In this document: in pieces, positions 9,975 to 19,888 of the stretch
Position numbering within the stretch: the first letter of the stretch is position 1
How the letters are laid out: every line of letters starts with the position of its first letter
Assembly (NCBI RefSeq): GCF_024357955.1
Contig: NZ_JANEYT010000028.1
Location: forward strand, 1-64,000
Direction: 5' to 3'
Length of the DNA stretch: 64,000 nt
Source: Photobacterium pectinilyticum
GTDB lineage: Bacteria > Pseudomonadota > Gammaproteobacteria > Enterobacterales > Vibrionaceae
Made by a program: the position numbers and the translations under genes
Notes under the pieces: model-generated
The model's input: the letters and a program-made list of their open reading frames with translations, nothing else
Databases searched by the model: none
Told to the model about the DNA's origin: nothing

Positions 9975-12893
9975 TTAACCGTGGCTCACGACAATCAAGC
10001 GTAGCGAGTCCAGCTGGATTTGCGCTTTGGTGATATAGCCGGTGAGATCTTGGATTTGGGTTTCAATCAACTCCAGCTCGTCGTCACGGATATTTGGGTT
10101 CACTGCTTTGAGGGCCTGAAGACGATCCAGCTCGGCATGTAGTGTCGCTTCCATCTCTGCTTGGGCTGACTCACGGATCGTGACTAGCTCGCTGGCGACG
10201 ACCTGCTCGGCGCTTTCGATCAGGGCATGGATATCTTTCTGTACCGAGTTGACCAGCTTACTACCAAGGTGGCGGTTAACTGGGCTGAGCTGACGGTTAA
10301 AGCCTTCAAACTCGACTTTGGCCGACAGGTTATTGCCTTTGGCATCGAGCAAAATACGGATCGGTGTCTTCGGCAAGAAGCGGCCGATACCGGACTGCTT
10401 TGGTGCTTGGGCATCGACTACATACACTAATTCCAGTAGCAGGGTGCCGGCTGGCAGTGCCTTGTTTTTTAGCAGCGATACCGCCGTGGTGCCAACACCT
10501 TCCGATAGCAGCAGGTCAATGCCACCTTGGATCATCGGGTGTTCCCAGCTGATGAAGTGCAGGTCTTCGCGTGACAAGGCGGTTTCACGCTCAAAGGTGA
10601 TAGTACAGCCGTCGTAAGGTAGGCCCGGGTAGCTTGCGACCATCATGTGCTCAGAAGGCGTGACGACAATGGCGTTTTCGCCTTTGTCGTCCTGATTCAG
10701 GCCGATCGTGTCAAATAGACCCAGGGCAAAGTTTACCAAATTGGTATCACCATCTTTGCTGCTGATTTCCTCAACCAGTTTCTGGGCGTCATTGCCACCG
10801 TTGGAATGGATTTCCAGCAGGCGGTCACGGCCTTGCTCCAGCTTGCCTTTGAGCTCCTGGTGCATCGTGGCACTTTTCTCAACCAGCTCATCTAACTGGT
10901 CACCGTCTTGTTGGTTGCTGGCCAGAAGTTCAAGCAGATCGTCACTGAAGGCATCATAGATGGCACGACCGGTCGGACAGGTTTCTTCGAAGGCATTAAG
11001 GCCTTCGTTGTACCAGCGCGCCAGCAGGGCTTGTGAGGTACCTTGCAGGTGTGGGACATGAATTTCGATATCACGCTTTTGACCGATGCGGTCAAGGCGG
11101 CCGATACGCTGTTCAAGCAGATCAGGGTTGTTCGGTAGATCAAACATCACCAATTGGTTGGCAAACTGGAAGTTGCGTCCTTCCGAGCCAATTTCAGAAC
11201 ATAGCAGCACCTGTGCGCCGTCTTCTTCTTGGGCAAAGTAGGCGGCAGCCTTATCGCGCTCGATGATCGACATGCCCTCGTGGAACACGGTGGCACGGAT
11301 CCCTTCGCGTTCGCGCAATGCCTGTTCGAGGATCAGGGCGGTTTGGGCACGGGAGCAGATCACCAGAACCTTTTCCTGGCGATTGGATTTAAGCATGTCC
11401 AGCAGCCAGTTAACGCGTGGGTCGAACTGCCACCACGTCGCTGAATCGCCTTCGAATTCTTGGTAGATGTCTTCAGGGTACAACAGCTTGAAAGCCTTTT
11501 GCTCAACACTCATTTTGCCACCCATCATCGCGGCGACACGCATTGCCGTTTGATACTGTGTTGGCAAGTCCAGTGGATACATGTTGAGGTGGCGCTGCGG
11601 GAACCCCTTGATGGCGGCACGGGTGTTACGGAACAGCACGCGGCCGGTACCGTGGCGGTCCATCAGGTTGTCGATCAGTTCGTGGCGAACCGTTTGTTGT
11701 TGCTCTGAGTTTGCATCATCGGCTTCAATAATACGGAGCATCGGCTCGATATCTTGCTCTGGTAGCAGCTCAACCAAGGTGTTCTTGGCTTCGTTGTCCA
11801 GCTTTTCACCTGACAGTAGTCGTGATACGGCATCGGCAACCGGGGCATACTGGCGCTCTTCTTCGACAAATGCTTCGTAGTCGTAGAAGCGGTCAGGGTC
11901 GAGCAGTCGCAGGCGGGCAAAGTGGCTTTCATGGCCCAATTGCTCCGGGGTGGCCGTCAATAGCAATACCCCCGCAGTTTTATCGGCTAGCTCTTCCACC
12001 ACCTGGTATTGACGGCTTGGCTTGTCTTCACTCCACTCGAGGTGGTGGGCTTCATCGACAACCAGCAGATCCCAGTCGGCATCTAGCGCTTGCTCGAAGC
12101 GGCGGCGGCTCTTGCGCAGGAAATCCAGTGAACACAGTACGTATTGGGCAGTATCGAACGGGTTGGCAGAGTCGGCAAAGGCTTCAACACAGCGATCTTC
12201 ATCGAAAATCGAGAAGTGCAGGTTGAAGCGGCGCATCATTTCGACCAGCCATTGGTGCTGCAGAGTCTCCGGCACCAAGATCAGAATACGTTCAGCACGA
12301 CCAGACAGCACTTGCTGGTGGATGATCATTCCGGCCTCGATTGTTTTACCCAGACCAACCTCATCAGCCAGCAAGACTCGCGGGGCATAGCGACGACCCA
12401 CTTCATGGGCAATGTATAGCTGGTGGGGGATCAAACCGGCGCGCATGCCACAAAGGCCACGAAGTGGGCTTTTGTGCTGCTCATACTGATTCTTTAGGGC
12501 ACGGTAACGTAATGCAAAGCGATCCATGCGGTCAATTTGGCCGGCGAACAGTTTGTCCTGCGGCTTGTTGAAGCGGATTTGGTTGCTGAGGAAAATCTCA
12601 CGCAGGGCGACGTTTTCTTCGCCGGTATCGGTACGGGTACCGATGTAAGTAAAAATGCCGCCGGTCTCATCGACCTGCTCGACCTTAAGTGACCAGCCGT
12701 CATGGCTTTCAACCACATCACCGACATTGAACATTACACGGGTCACAGGTGCATCATTGCGAGCATAAAGGCGGTTCTCTTCACAGGCAGAGAACATCAG
12801 AGTCACAGTCCTGGCATCGGAAGCCACGACGGTACCTAGACCCAGATCACTTTCAGTATCACTGATCCAACGTTGACCCAAAGCAAATGGCAT
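9975..12893 (-). CDS. rapA: RNA polymerase recycling ATPase RapA (HepA)
   Basis: SWI2/SNF2-type ATPase that binds RNA polymerase and promotes its recycling after termination. N-terminal Tudor-like domains cover about residues 1-110. The helicase core shows Walker [10 protein letters not shown] near 175, the DEAH box VDEAHHLEW near 280, [12 protein letters not shown], and the C-terminal helicase lobe with [10 protein letters not shown] and [11 protein letters not shown] long C-terminal spacer region completes 972 residues, close to the 968 of E. coli. It is divergently arranged with the PhoH-family gene. Confidence 0.97.
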   Translation of the reverse strand: MPFALGQRWISDTESDLGLGTVVASDARTVTLMFSACEENRLYARNDAPVTRVMFNVGDVVESHDGWSLKVEQVDETGGIFTYIGTRTDTGEENVALREIFLSNQIRFNKPQDKLFAGQIDRMDRFALRYRALKNQYEQHKSPLRGLCGMRAGLIPHQLYIAHEVGRRYAPRVLLADEVGLGKTIEAGMIIHQQVLSGRAERILILVPETLQHQWLVEMMRRFNLHFSIFDEDRCVEAFADSANPFDTAQYVLCSLDFLRKSRRRFEQALDADWDLLVVDEAHHLEWSEDKPSRQYQVVEELADKTAGVLLLTATPEQLGHESHFARLRLLDPDRFYDYEAFVEEERQYAPVADAVSRLLSGEKLDNEAKNTLVELLPEQDIEPMLRIIEADDANSEQQQTVRHELIDNLMDRHGTGRVLFRNTRAAIKGFPQRHLNMYPLDLPTQYQTAMRVAAMMGGKMSVEQKAFKLLYPEDIYQEFEGDSATWWQFDPRVNWLLDMLKSNRQEKVLVICSRAQTALILEQALREREGIRATVFHEGMSIIERDKAAAYFAQEEDGAQVLLCSEIGSEGRNFQFANQLVMFDLPNNPDLLEQRIGRLDRIGQKRDIEIHVPHLQGTSQALLARWYNEGLNAFEETCPTGRAIYDAFSDDLLELLASNQQDGDQLDELVEKSATMHQELKGKLEQGRDRLLEIHSNGGNDAQKLVEEISSKDGDTNLVNFALGLFDTIGLNQDDKGENAIVVTPSEHMMVASYPGLPYDGCTITFERETALSREDLHFISWEHPMIQGGIDLLLSEGVGTTAVSLLKNKALPAGTLLLELVYVVDAQAPKQSGIGRFLPKTPIRILLDAKGNNLSAKVEFEGFNRQLSPVNRHLGSKLVNSVQKDIHALIESAEQVVASELVTIRESAQAEMEATLHAELDRLQALKAVNPNIRDDELELIETQIQDLTGYITKAQIQLDSLRLIVVSHG

Positions 12894-13240
12894 AGTGGTT
12901 AAAACCTTCTAATTATTTGAAATAAAGGAAAATGCGAAGCCGATGCGCCAGCATTTATGAACTACACTCAAAGTAATACCGTACTAGATGGTATCCATCA
13001 GCTGCTGTTGGCAGTGGGTATTGGTATATAAGTGTAAGCCAGAATTCGCACCGGTAAAAAAGGGGAGTAATGTTACTGCAACCCGTGAGCAAGGTCACGG
13101 TCATTGTGATAAGAAAGTACCAAACTGTAACTGTCACATTTATTTAATTATCTCCGGTCTTTAATAGTAACAACCCGTTTTTACGGGTACAGGAAAAACT
13201 CTGGTGGAAAACCCACCGTTTTGTTACCAAGGAGGTACCT
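12894..13240. other. Divergent intergenic region between rapA and the PhoH-family gene
   Basis: 347 bases with no gene. It must hold the leftward rapA promoter and the rightward PhoH promoter; I cannot assign either with confidence. Just before the rightward gene are two small perfect stem-loops: ACCCGT-TTTT-ACGGGT at 13173-13188 and GGTGG/CCACC at 13203-13217. The second is followed by GTTTTGTT and then an exceptionally strong Shine-Dalgarno site, AAGGAGGT, ending 5 bases before the ATG. Structures this close to the ribosome site could affect translation or cause partial termination. Confidence 0.5.
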
Positions 13241-14617
13241 ATGGATGAAGCTGGTAGGAAAGTTTTCGTTCTAGACACCAATATTCTGCTTCATGAGCCC
13301 CTCGCAGTTTATTCCTTCAAAGAGCATGACGTTGTTATCCCAATGACCGTGCTTGAAGAGCTCGATCGCATCAAGGACAGTAAGCGGGATGTCTCCCGTG
13401 ATGCCCGTGTTGCCATCCGAGCCCTAGAAGATATCTTCCATGACGCAACTCCCGAGCAAATTGCCGAGGGGATCCCACTTGGCCCCGAAGGTGGCGGACT
13501 TGGCAAGGTTTCTATTTTTGCCGATTACGAAGTCACCGAAACCGTCCATGCCTTTGCCGACAAAGCTGGGGATAACCGTATCCTAAATGGCGTGCTGTTT
13601 CTCCAAGCCCATTACGCACCGCGTGAAGTGATTCTGATCACCAAAGACATCAATATGCGACTGCGTGCCAAAGGCGCCGGGGTGTATTTTGTCGATGATT
13701 ACCGTACCGATCAGCTGATTGATGACGTCAAAATGCTGACCAAGGGGTTCCACAAGTTTAGTGGTAATTTCTGGGAGCGAGTCGGTGAGTGTTATTCGGA
13801 GAATAAGGGCCGCTCGACGGTGCATACCCTGCCGTCGGAGTTGTTTGAAGCACCGTTTATTAACCAATACTTAATTGATGAGGACAGTGATTTTGCCGGT
13901 CGGGTCCAGTCTATCGACGCCGGAACCCTGACCCTGAAAGATATCGGCCACGAACGCTTGCTTAGCCGGCAGGCATGGGGGATCCACCCAAAAAATATCT
14001 ACCAGGGGATGGCATTTGATGCCTTGATGGATCCGAAGATTGATTTGGTGATCCTGACTGGCCCTGCCGGGTGTGGTAAGACCATCTTAGCCATGGCTGC
14101 GGCGCTGGAGCAGGTAATTGAAAAAGGAATGTACGACAAGATCATCGTGACCCGCAATACCCCTGAAATTGCCGAGTCTATTGGTTTCCTACCGGGCACC
14201 GAGGAAGAGAAAATGATGCCTTGGCTTGCGGCAGTCACCGATACCATGGAGGCTTTGCACAAAAACGATGTGTGTACTGACGGCTCAATGAAGTACATTT
14301 TCGACAAGGCTAATATTCAATTTAAATCGGTTAACTTTATGCGGGGACGCTCAATCCAGAATGCCTTTGTAATTTTGGATGAGTGTCAAAATCTCACTGC
14401 CTCACAGATCAAAACCATCATCACCCGCTGTGGGGAAGGCACCAAATTGGTTTGTTCAGGTAACCTAGCCCAAATTGACTCCAGTTACCTTTCTCCTGTT
14501 ACGTCGGGCTTGACCTATATCGTCGAGCGTTTCAAGAATTTCGAAGGCAGTGCCAACATCTATCTCAATGGCGTTGTCCGCAGCCGGTTGGCTGAATTTG
14601 CCGAGGAGAACCTGTAG
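13241..14617 (+). CDS. PIN domain and PhoH-like ATPase (PhoH2/YlaK type)
   Basis: Two-domain protein. An N-terminal PIN-family nuclease fold (about residues 1-150) shows the acidic residues of VLDTNILLHEP, the EELDRIKD segment and TKDINMRLRAKGAG. A C-terminal PhoH-type P-loop ATPase follows (about 250-450), with Walker A GPAGCGKT near 274-281, the VILDECQN Walker B motif, and SGNLAQIDSSY. Characterised PhoH2 proteins act as RNA-unwinding ribonucleases; the target here is unknown. Length 458. The start is fixed by a full-strength AAGGAGGT ribosome site. It is monocistronic. Confidence 0.93.
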   Translation: MDEAGRKVFVLDTNILLHEPLAVYSFKEHDVVIPMTVLEELDRIKDSKRDVSRDARVAIRALEDIFHDATPEQIAEGIPLGPEGGGLGKVSIFADYEVTETVHAFADKAGDNRILNGVLFLQAHYAPREVILITKDINMRLRAKGAGVYFVDDYRTDQLIDDVKMLTKGFHKFSGNFWERVGECYSENKGRSTVHTLPSELFEAPFINQYLIDEDSDFAGRVQSIDAGTLTLKDIGHERLLSRQAWGIHPKNIYQGMAFDALMDPKIDLVILTGPAGCGKTILAMAAALEQVIEKGMYDKIIVTRNTPEIAESIGFLPGTEEEKMMPWLAAVTDTMEALHKNDVCTDGSMKYIFDKANIQFKSVNFMRGRSIQNAFVILDECQNLTASQIKTIITRCGEGTKLVCSGNLAQIDSSYLSPVTSGLTYIVERFKNFEGSANIYLNGVVRSRLAEFAEENL

Positions 14618-14649
14618 CGACTGCAGGTCCGGTCATTTACCCAATAGCA

Positions 14650-14676
14650 AAAGCGAGCCGTTTGGCTCGCTTTTTC
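14650..14676 (+). terminator. Rho-independent terminator after the PhoH-family gene
   Basis: AAGCGAGCC pairs with GGCTCGCTT around a three-base loop and runs into T residues. It lies 33 bases past the stop. Read leftward it precedes no T run useful to thiQ. Confidence 0.85.
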
Positions 14677-14702
14677 ATGTATGGTCGCTTTAATTTCTTG
14701 TT

Positions 14703-15422
14703 CTAATGGCCAAGGTATTGCGTGAGGGCGGGATCGCTCGGCGTAACCAAGATATCTTGGCTCGGGCCAAACACTTTCACCTGTCCTTGACAGATAAAGG
14801 CACACTTGTCGGCAATCTTCAGTGCATCCTCCGGGCTGTGGGTGACCATCAGTACGGTCGTACCCTGCTCTCGCGCTAGCTTTCTGACTAGCTCGAGCAT
14901 TTCTTTGCGCAATGCCGGATCCAGCGCCGAGAAGGGCTCGTCGAGCAACAGCAGGGGGCGCTGACGGATCAGGCACCGCGCCAGTGCGACCCGTTGCCGT
15001 TGGCCGCCGGATAGCTGCTCCGGCAAGCGATCGAGGTAGCCTTGTAACCCTACTTTCTCGGCCGCAACAATAATGTCTTCTTTTTGTTCGTTGCTCAGCT
15101 TGAGTGCCGGGCTCAACCCGAGGCCGATATTTTCATAGACGCTCAGGTGGGGAAACAAATTATGCTCCTGGAACAAGATAGAGAGCGGGCGCTTGGCCGG
15201 GTGCAACTGCTCAATGGGGTGGCCGTTGACCGTGAGCTTGCCACTATCAGGGGCAAGAAAGCCAGCTACCATGGCAAGCAATGTACTTTTGCCTGCGCCG
15301 CTCGGGCCGAGCAGGGCAACGATATCGCCAGTTTCCACTTTGAGGTCGAAACAGAGCTGGGTGGATTGGCTTGATTGCTTGGGATGGTGGAAGCAATGTT
15401 GTAAGCGCTGCAAAGTTAACAT
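14703..15422 (-). CDS. thiQ: Thiamine ABC transporter ATP-binding protein
   Basis: ATPase subunit of the ThiBPQ importer for thiamine and thiamine phosphates. It shows Walker A GPSGAGKS at residues 39-46, the ABC signature LSGGQRQRVALAR, Walker B LLLLDEPFSALDP, and the H-loop of MVTHSPEDA. Length 239 is the short, family-typical form without a regulatory domain. Its start overlaps the thiP stop by 7 bases, so translation is probably coupled. Confidence 0.96.
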   Translation of the reverse strand: MLTLQRLQHCFHHPKQSSQSTQLCFDLKVETGDIVALLGPSGAGKSTLLAMVAGFLAPDSGKLTVNGHPIEQLHPAKRPLSILFQEHNLFPHLSVYENIGLGLSPALKLSNEQKEDIIVAAEKVGLQGYLDRLPEQLSGGQRQRVALARCLIRQRPLLLLDEPFSALDPALRKEMLELVRKLAREQGTTVLMVTHSPEDALKIADKCAFICQGQVKVFGPSQDILVTPSDPALTQYLGH

Positions 15423-17011
15423 GACGGAGTCCGGGTGATCAGTCTTTCGACCAAGGAGAAGAGACCAAGGCTAAGGGTAAGCAGGAGCAGTGCCGCTACG
15501 GCGGCCGCGTCCATTTGATAACTGCCGAGTAGCTGGAATAGATAGAGTGGCAGGGTTTGAAAGTCTTGGCTGCCGAACAGGGCAATGGCGCCCAAATCGC
15601 CAAGAGACAACACAAACCCGATAGCCAATGATTGGGCAAACGGCTTTTTCAAGGCTCGCCACTCCACCAGCATCAGCCGCGATAGTCCACGCATGCCTAA
15701 GCTCTGGCACAGGGGGTCATATTGCTGGGCCACATGGAGCATTGGCTGACTGAGGGTTTTGAGGACATACGGCAGTGCCATCAGGGCATTGACGGCAATG
15801 ACCACCCAAAATGCAGCAGCAAAGGCATCGGTGAACTGGCGTAGCAACAGGAAGATCCCGGTACTTAATACCAGCCCCGGTGTAACCAGAATAATGGTGC
15901 CGATCAGATCCAAGCCGTCAGCCTGCCAGCGGCGGTGCTGGAGTCGCCATTGCCGACTGGTAAGGAGAATGGCCGTTCCTCCAGTCAGAGCCAGCACGCA
16001 GGCAATACTGGCAATTTGCAGTGAGTGTTGTACCGCCAACCAGAGTCCAGGGTTGCGCAGGGCATCGAGGGTCTGGCTATTAAGTCCGGCAAGGACAACG
16101 GACAACAGCGGGGGCAATACCAGCAGCAGAGCCAACCCTATCCAGCATCCATCCCAGCAGCGGCTGGCCAGGCTATCAAACTGACTTTGGCGCGGATTGG
16201 TGATGGATTGACTGGATGTTGCCAGTGGCTTGGCAAAGCGTTGGCTCAGTAATACCAAACTGCAGCACAGCAGCATTTGCCACAGGGCCAGTATGGCTCC
16301 ACCAGCTAAATCAAAGTCATAGCGTAGGGCTTGGTAAATGGCCAGTTCAATAGTGGTGGCCTTAGGGCCGCCACCCAGCGCCATAATGACGGCAAAACTG
16401 GTAAAGCACAGCATGAACACTAGGCCGATGGCATGGGGTAGCTGCTGGCGTAGTCTCGGCCAGGCGACAAAGCGGAAGGTTTGCCAGCTGGACATCCCGA
16501 GGTGGGTGGATAGCTGGTGCTGCTCAAACGGGATCCCCTCAAGGCTTTGGACAAACAGCCGGGTCGCCAGGGGGAGGTTGAGAAACACATGCGCCAATAA
16601 TATCCCCTGCAGACCATAGAGCGAGAAGCTTCCCTGCCATCCTAGTTGAGCCAGTGCACTGGCCAGCAACCCATTGTTGCCGTAGATCGCCAACAGGCCG
16701 AATACTGCGACCAGCACCGGCAGTACCAAGGTCATGGCAAAGATCCGCATTAGCAGGGCTTTGCCTGGGAATTGCCGGCGCGATAGGGCATAGGCAACAG
16801 GAATGGCAGGCACAATACTCAGCAGTGTCGAGAGCAGGGCTTGGGTAAAGGAGAAACCGGTAATATGCCGCAGGTATGGATCATTCCAAAGTAAGGCAAT
16901 ATCAAGATCACTGGCTTCATTGATCAAGGCGGCAAGGGCCCCGAACACGAGAAAGAGAATGAGCCCGGCAGTCATCAGGCCGGGCACCAGTTGGGTGGTA
17001 CGTGCGTTCAA
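15416..17011 (-). CDS. thiP: Thiamine ABC transporter permease
   Basis: Inner-membrane permease made of two fused BPD-type halves, as expected for the single-subunit ThiP permease. About twelve hydrophobic segments are visible. EAA-type loops occur in each half (for example the GMSSWQTFRFVAWPRLR region and the GMRGLSRLMLVEWRALKKP region) and would contact ThiQ. Length 531 matches the family. It lies between thiB and thiQ in the order thiB-thiP-thiQ, with a 13-base gap after thiB. Confidence 0.96.
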   Translation of the reverse strand: MNARTTQLVPGLMTAGLILFLVFGALAALINEASDLDIALLWNDPYLRHITGFSFTQALLSTLLSIVPAIPVAYALSRRQFPGKALLMRIFAMTLVLPVLVAVFGLLAIYGNNGLLASALAQLGWQGSFSLYGLQGILLAHVFLNLPLATRLFVQSLEGIPFEQHQLSTHLGMSSWQTFRFVAWPRLRQQLPHAIGLVFMLCFTSFAVIMALGGGPKATTIELAIYQALRYDFDLAGGAILALWQMLLCCSLVLLSQRFAKPLATSSQSITNPRQSQFDSLASRCWDGCWIGLALLLVLPPLLSVVLAGLNSQTLDALRNPGLWLAVQHSLQIASIACVLALTGGTAILLTSRQWRLQHRRWQADGLDLIGTIILVTPGLVLSTGIFLLLRQFTDAFAAAFWVVIAVNALMALPYVLKTLSQPMLHVAQQYDPLCQSLGMRGLSRLMLVEWRALKKPFAQSLAIGFVLSLGDLGAIALFGSQDFQTLPLYLFQLLGSYQMDAAAVAALLLLTLSLGLFSLVERLITRTPSC

Positions 17012-17024
17012 AAGTGAGTGCCCG

Positions 17025-18005
17025 CTACTTGGTCAGTGCTTGTTGCCACTCGCGTACCCAGCTTCTGCGCTGCTTGGCAACGTCCTGGGCAGAAAACTCC
17101 AGCGCCTTTGCGGGCAGGGTTAGCACGTTGAATTCAGCGGGCTGCGCGACATTCGTCACCGGGTACATCCAGTTACCCGTCGGGATCACGGATTGGAACT
17201 CTGGGGTCAGGATAAAGGCCAGAAACTGATCGGCCAGTGCCTGGTTAGGGCTGCTTTTCAGTTTGGCGGCAACCTCTACTTGCATGTAATGCCCTTCACT
17301 GAAGTCGGCGGCTTTGTATTTGTCATCCTGCTCGGCAACTAAGTGGTAGGCCGGGGAGGTGGTGTAAGAGAGCACCATATCGGCCTCGCCCTTGAGGAAC
17401 ATGCTATAGGCTTCAGACCAACCTTTGGTGACCGTGACTGTTTTCTGTGCCAGTTGCTGCCAAGCGTCTGAGGCTTTATCGCCATAGATCGATTTCATCC
17501 ACAGCATCAGGCCTTGGCCCGGTGTCGAGGTACGCGGATCTTGGTAGATGATGCTCAAGTCATCACGGTTGACCAACTCATCCAAACTCTTGGGTGGGTT
17601 CGCCAGCTTGGTGCTGTCATAGACAAAGGCGAAGTAGCCGTAGTCATAAGGAACAAAGGTGGTGTCGCTCCATCCGTTTGGCAGAGTTAACTTGCTGGTA
17701 TCAACCTGATGCTCAGCCAGTAGTCCTGTTTTCTTGGCTTCGGCGATCAGGTTGTTATCAAGGCCAAGCAATACATCGGCTTTGGTGCGCTTACCTTCAA
17801 GGCGAATGCGGTTGAGGATGGATACACCATCATCAAGCGCGACAAATTCCAAATTACATTCGCACTGTGCCTCAAAGGCTTTTTCGATCGCCGGACCCGG
17901 TCCCCAGTCTGAGGCGAATGAGCTGTAGGTGTAAACCGTCAGGGTATTGTCCACGGCCAATGCCGGAGCGGCAGCCAAGGTTAGAAGAGGGAGTAATTTT
18001 TTCAC
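17025..18005 (-). CDS. thiB: Thiamine-binding periplasmic protein
   Basis: Periplasmic receptor of the thiamine/TPP importer (also called TbpA). I place the start at a GTG at 18005. It is preceded by AGGAGCG and gives a clean signal peptide, VKKLLPLLTLAAAPALA, cleaved before VDNTLTVYTYSSF. An upstream in-frame ATG would add 42 residues that fall in the leader RNA below the riboswitch and look unlike protein. The mature protein carries TYSSFASDWGPGP, DVLLGLDNN and the C-terminal NWMYPVTN segment seen in family members. Length 326 agrees with homologs. It is the first gene of thiBPQ. Confidence 0.93.
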   Translation of the reverse strand: MKKLLPLLTLAAAPALAVDNTLTVYTYSSFASDWGPGPAIEKAFEAQCECNLEFVALDDGVSILNRIRLEGKRTKADVLLGLDNNLIAEAKKTGLLAEHQVDTSKLTLPNGWSDTTFVPYDYGYFAFVYDSTKLANPPKSLDELVNRDDLSIIYQDPRTSTPGQGLMLWMKSIYGDKASDAWQQLAQKTVTVTKGWSEAYSMFLKGEADMVLSYTTSPAYHLVAEQDDKYKAADFSEGHYMQVEVAAKLKSSPNQALADQFLAFILTPEFQSVIPTGNWMYPVTNVAQPAEFNVLTLPAKALEFSAQDVAKQRRSWVREWQQALTK

Positions 18006-18125
18006 TATGCGCTCCTGATGCTCTTGCGTCCGGCAAGAGGAATAAAAATCGTATGAGCGGCACAGGGTTGAGCATAAGGCTGGCATCATGCCAGCCTCGC
18101 GGGATAACAAGGCATACCGTATAGA

Positions 18126-18216
18126 ACTCAATTCCTACGCCAGCATTAACTGGATCAGGTTCTGTGGGTTTTGCCTTAGCAATCTCAGCGACAAGCGCTC
18201 CCCAATGAGAACGCTG
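18126..18216 (-). promoter_or_regulatory. TPP riboswitch (THI element) controlling thiBPQ
   Basis: Read leftward, the RNA contains GGGGAGC, then CTGAGAT, an ACCC block, GAACCTGATCCAGTTAATG and GCGTAGGAA. These are the conserved cores of the thiamine pyrophosphate aptamer in the right order. It lies about 120 bases before the thiB GTG start. Binding of TPP should repress the transporter operon. The segment between aptamer and gene has no obvious strong terminator, so control of translation initiation is the simpler guess. Confidence 0.95.
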
Positions 18217-18322
18217 ATTATTGTAATGTGCTGAGGTACGGGTTGCCAGTAGGAACATTCTTTTATGCTAACCCAGATATCGGATGAGCGGCGCGTTGGC
18301 TGTTTGTTGGCTCCAGAAGGGG

Positions 18323-19105
18323 CTATTTTGCATCATTGAGTGACCAGTTGTAGTCATAACTGACATTGCCTAGCGTAACCTGTGCCCCCTGCCGGTACTG
18401 GTTGATGTGTTTTTGAAGTTGAGATTGGTTACCAAAGTCACTGCCGTACCAGTCATAAATTGAAGAAAGTGTGGTTTTGCCGCTTTGCGGGTTCACGCCT
18501 TTACGGCTGTTGATAAAGCGTACGGCTGACTTTTCCAGCAGGCGTTCGTTGTTGCTGGCGGTGAATGCGTCTGGCTGGAGATCCGGGCAGCCTAGGCTGG
18601 CACAGTTGACCACATAGTGGATACGCGGGTCACGCCAGATAGGCCGTAAGATACGGTGCTCGATATCATTGAGGGAGAGCGTTTTGCCATTAATTGTGAG
18701 TACTTGCTCATCCCATGGTCCAAAGCTGAAGAAGCCACCCAGTTTGGTGATGGACGTAATAGGGTAGTTATCGAGGATCAGCTTAACCGTTTGGGCATTG
18801 TAGAGATTTACCCAGTAGGCAAATTGCTCGTTACGGTTTAGCTGGTGCGGATCGAGTTTGGTAAGATCGCGCAGGTAGCGATCCAGTTCATACTTGTCAC
18901 TGTCCGTTACCCGGCCATAGCGGAACAAGGTTTGGTTTGGCTGGACGACAAGGTATTTATCGAGCAGGCGCTGCCAGCGGTTATGATCAACCGTTTGTGA
19001 ATTGGTGGTGGCATATTGCTGCCAGTAGGACCATAGATTGGCCTTGGGGGCTGCAAAGGCGCTGGCCGATAGCAGGATAAACAGCAAACTGACAATAAAA
19101 CGCAT
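18323..19105 (-). CDS. Exported DUF547 family protein
   Basis: Predicted secreted or periplasmic protein with a DUF547 domain; the biochemical function of the family is unknown. From the ATG at 19105, which has a GAGG ribosome site, the first 18 residues (MRFIVSLLFILLSASAFA) make a classical signal peptide. Conserved elements include the FAYWVNLYNAQTV motif, the LSLNDIEHRILR segment, and HYVVNCASLGCPDLQ, with two cysteines that may form a disulfide. Length 260. It is transcribed leftward behind the leu operon but beyond its terminator, so it probably has its own promoter. Confidence 0.88.
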   Translation of the reverse strand: MRFIVSLLFILLSASAFAAPKANLWSYWQQYATTNSQTVDHNRWQRLLDKYLVVQPNQTLFRYGRVTDSDKYELDRYLRDLTKLDPHQLNRNEQFAYWVNLYNAQTVKLILDNYPITSITKLGGFFSFGPWDEQVLTINGKTLSLNDIEHRILRPIWRDPRIHYVVNCASLGCPDLQPDAFTASNNERLLEKSAVRFINSRKGVNPQSGKTTLSSIYDWYGSDFGNQSQLQKHINQYRQGAQVTLGNVSYDYNWSLNDAK

Positions 19106-19210
19106 AGGGGATCCTCTGTGAAACATCATTGTCTGAAGTGGCGACAAGATTCTTGGCTATCATTAGCTTAGACGACCTGGTAGGGAATGATTTTATTGCA
19201 AAAAAGACAA

Positions 19211-19243
19211 AATAAAACGCCCCTAGCACAGGCTTGGGGCGTC
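19211..19243 (-). terminator. Rho-independent terminator after leuD
   Basis: ACGCCCC pairs with GGGGCGT around a 12-base loop. In the leftward direction the stem is followed by TTTATTTT. It closes the leuABCD operon 27 bases past leuD. Confidence 0.8.
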
Positions 19244-19269
19244 ATTTTTTACCGTTAAGGTATGCTCGG

Positions 19270-19872
19270 CTAAGCTAGGAACGCTGGTATGTTACGCTCA
19301 TAGTCGGCAATCTTGTCTTCATGTTGCAAGGTTAGACCGATATTATCCAGACCGTTTAGCAGGCAGTGGCGGCGGAACTCATCGATTTCAAAACCGTACT
19401 GCTTGCCGTTGGCTGTTACCAGCATCGCTTCTAGATCAACGGTGACCTCAGCACCTTCGCTGGCTTCGACGTATTGGAAGATCTCATCAACGTCCTGCTC
19501 GGTCAGGCGTACCGGCACCATCTGGTTGTTGATGGAGTTACCGTAGAATATATCGGCAAAGCTAGGCGCAATCATAACCTGGATACCGTAATCGGCCAGT
19601 GCCCATGGTGCGTGCTCGCGCGAAGAACCACAGCCAAAGTTTTCGCGCGCCAGCAAGATGCTTGCCCCTTGGTAGCGTGGGGCATTCATGATGAACTCTG
19701 GGTTTGGCTGCTCGCCAGCATCATCAAGGAAGCGCCAGTCATGGAACAGGTGCTTGCCAAAACCGGTACGGGTGACCTTTTGCAAAAACTGCTTAGGGAT
19801 GATGGCATCGGTATCGACGTTGGCTGCATCCAATGGAACGACCAGTCCGGTATGTTGTTTAAATCCTGTCAT
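19270..19872 (-). CDS. leuD: 3-isopropylmalate dehydratase small subunit
   Basis: Swivelling subunit of isopropylmalate isomerase; with LeuC it interconverts 2- and 3-isopropylmalate in leucine synthesis. Family motifs are visible: the [13 protein letters not shown] start region, the [14 protein letters not shown] block and the [17 protein letters not shown] block. Length 200 is typical. It follows leuC by 16 bases as the last gene of leuABCD. Confidence 0.97.
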   Translation of the reverse strand: MTGFKQHTGLVVPLDAANVDTDAIIPKQFLQKVTRTGFGKHLFHDWRFLDDAGEQPNPEFIMNAPRYQGASILLARENFGCGSSREHAPWALADYGIQVMIAPSFADIFYGNSINNQMVPVRLTEQDVDEIFQYVEASEGAEVTVDLEAMLVTANGKQYGFEIDEFRRHCLLNGLDNIGLTLQHEDKIADYERNIPAFLA

Positions 19873-19888
19873 TGTTTCGTTCCTTCTC

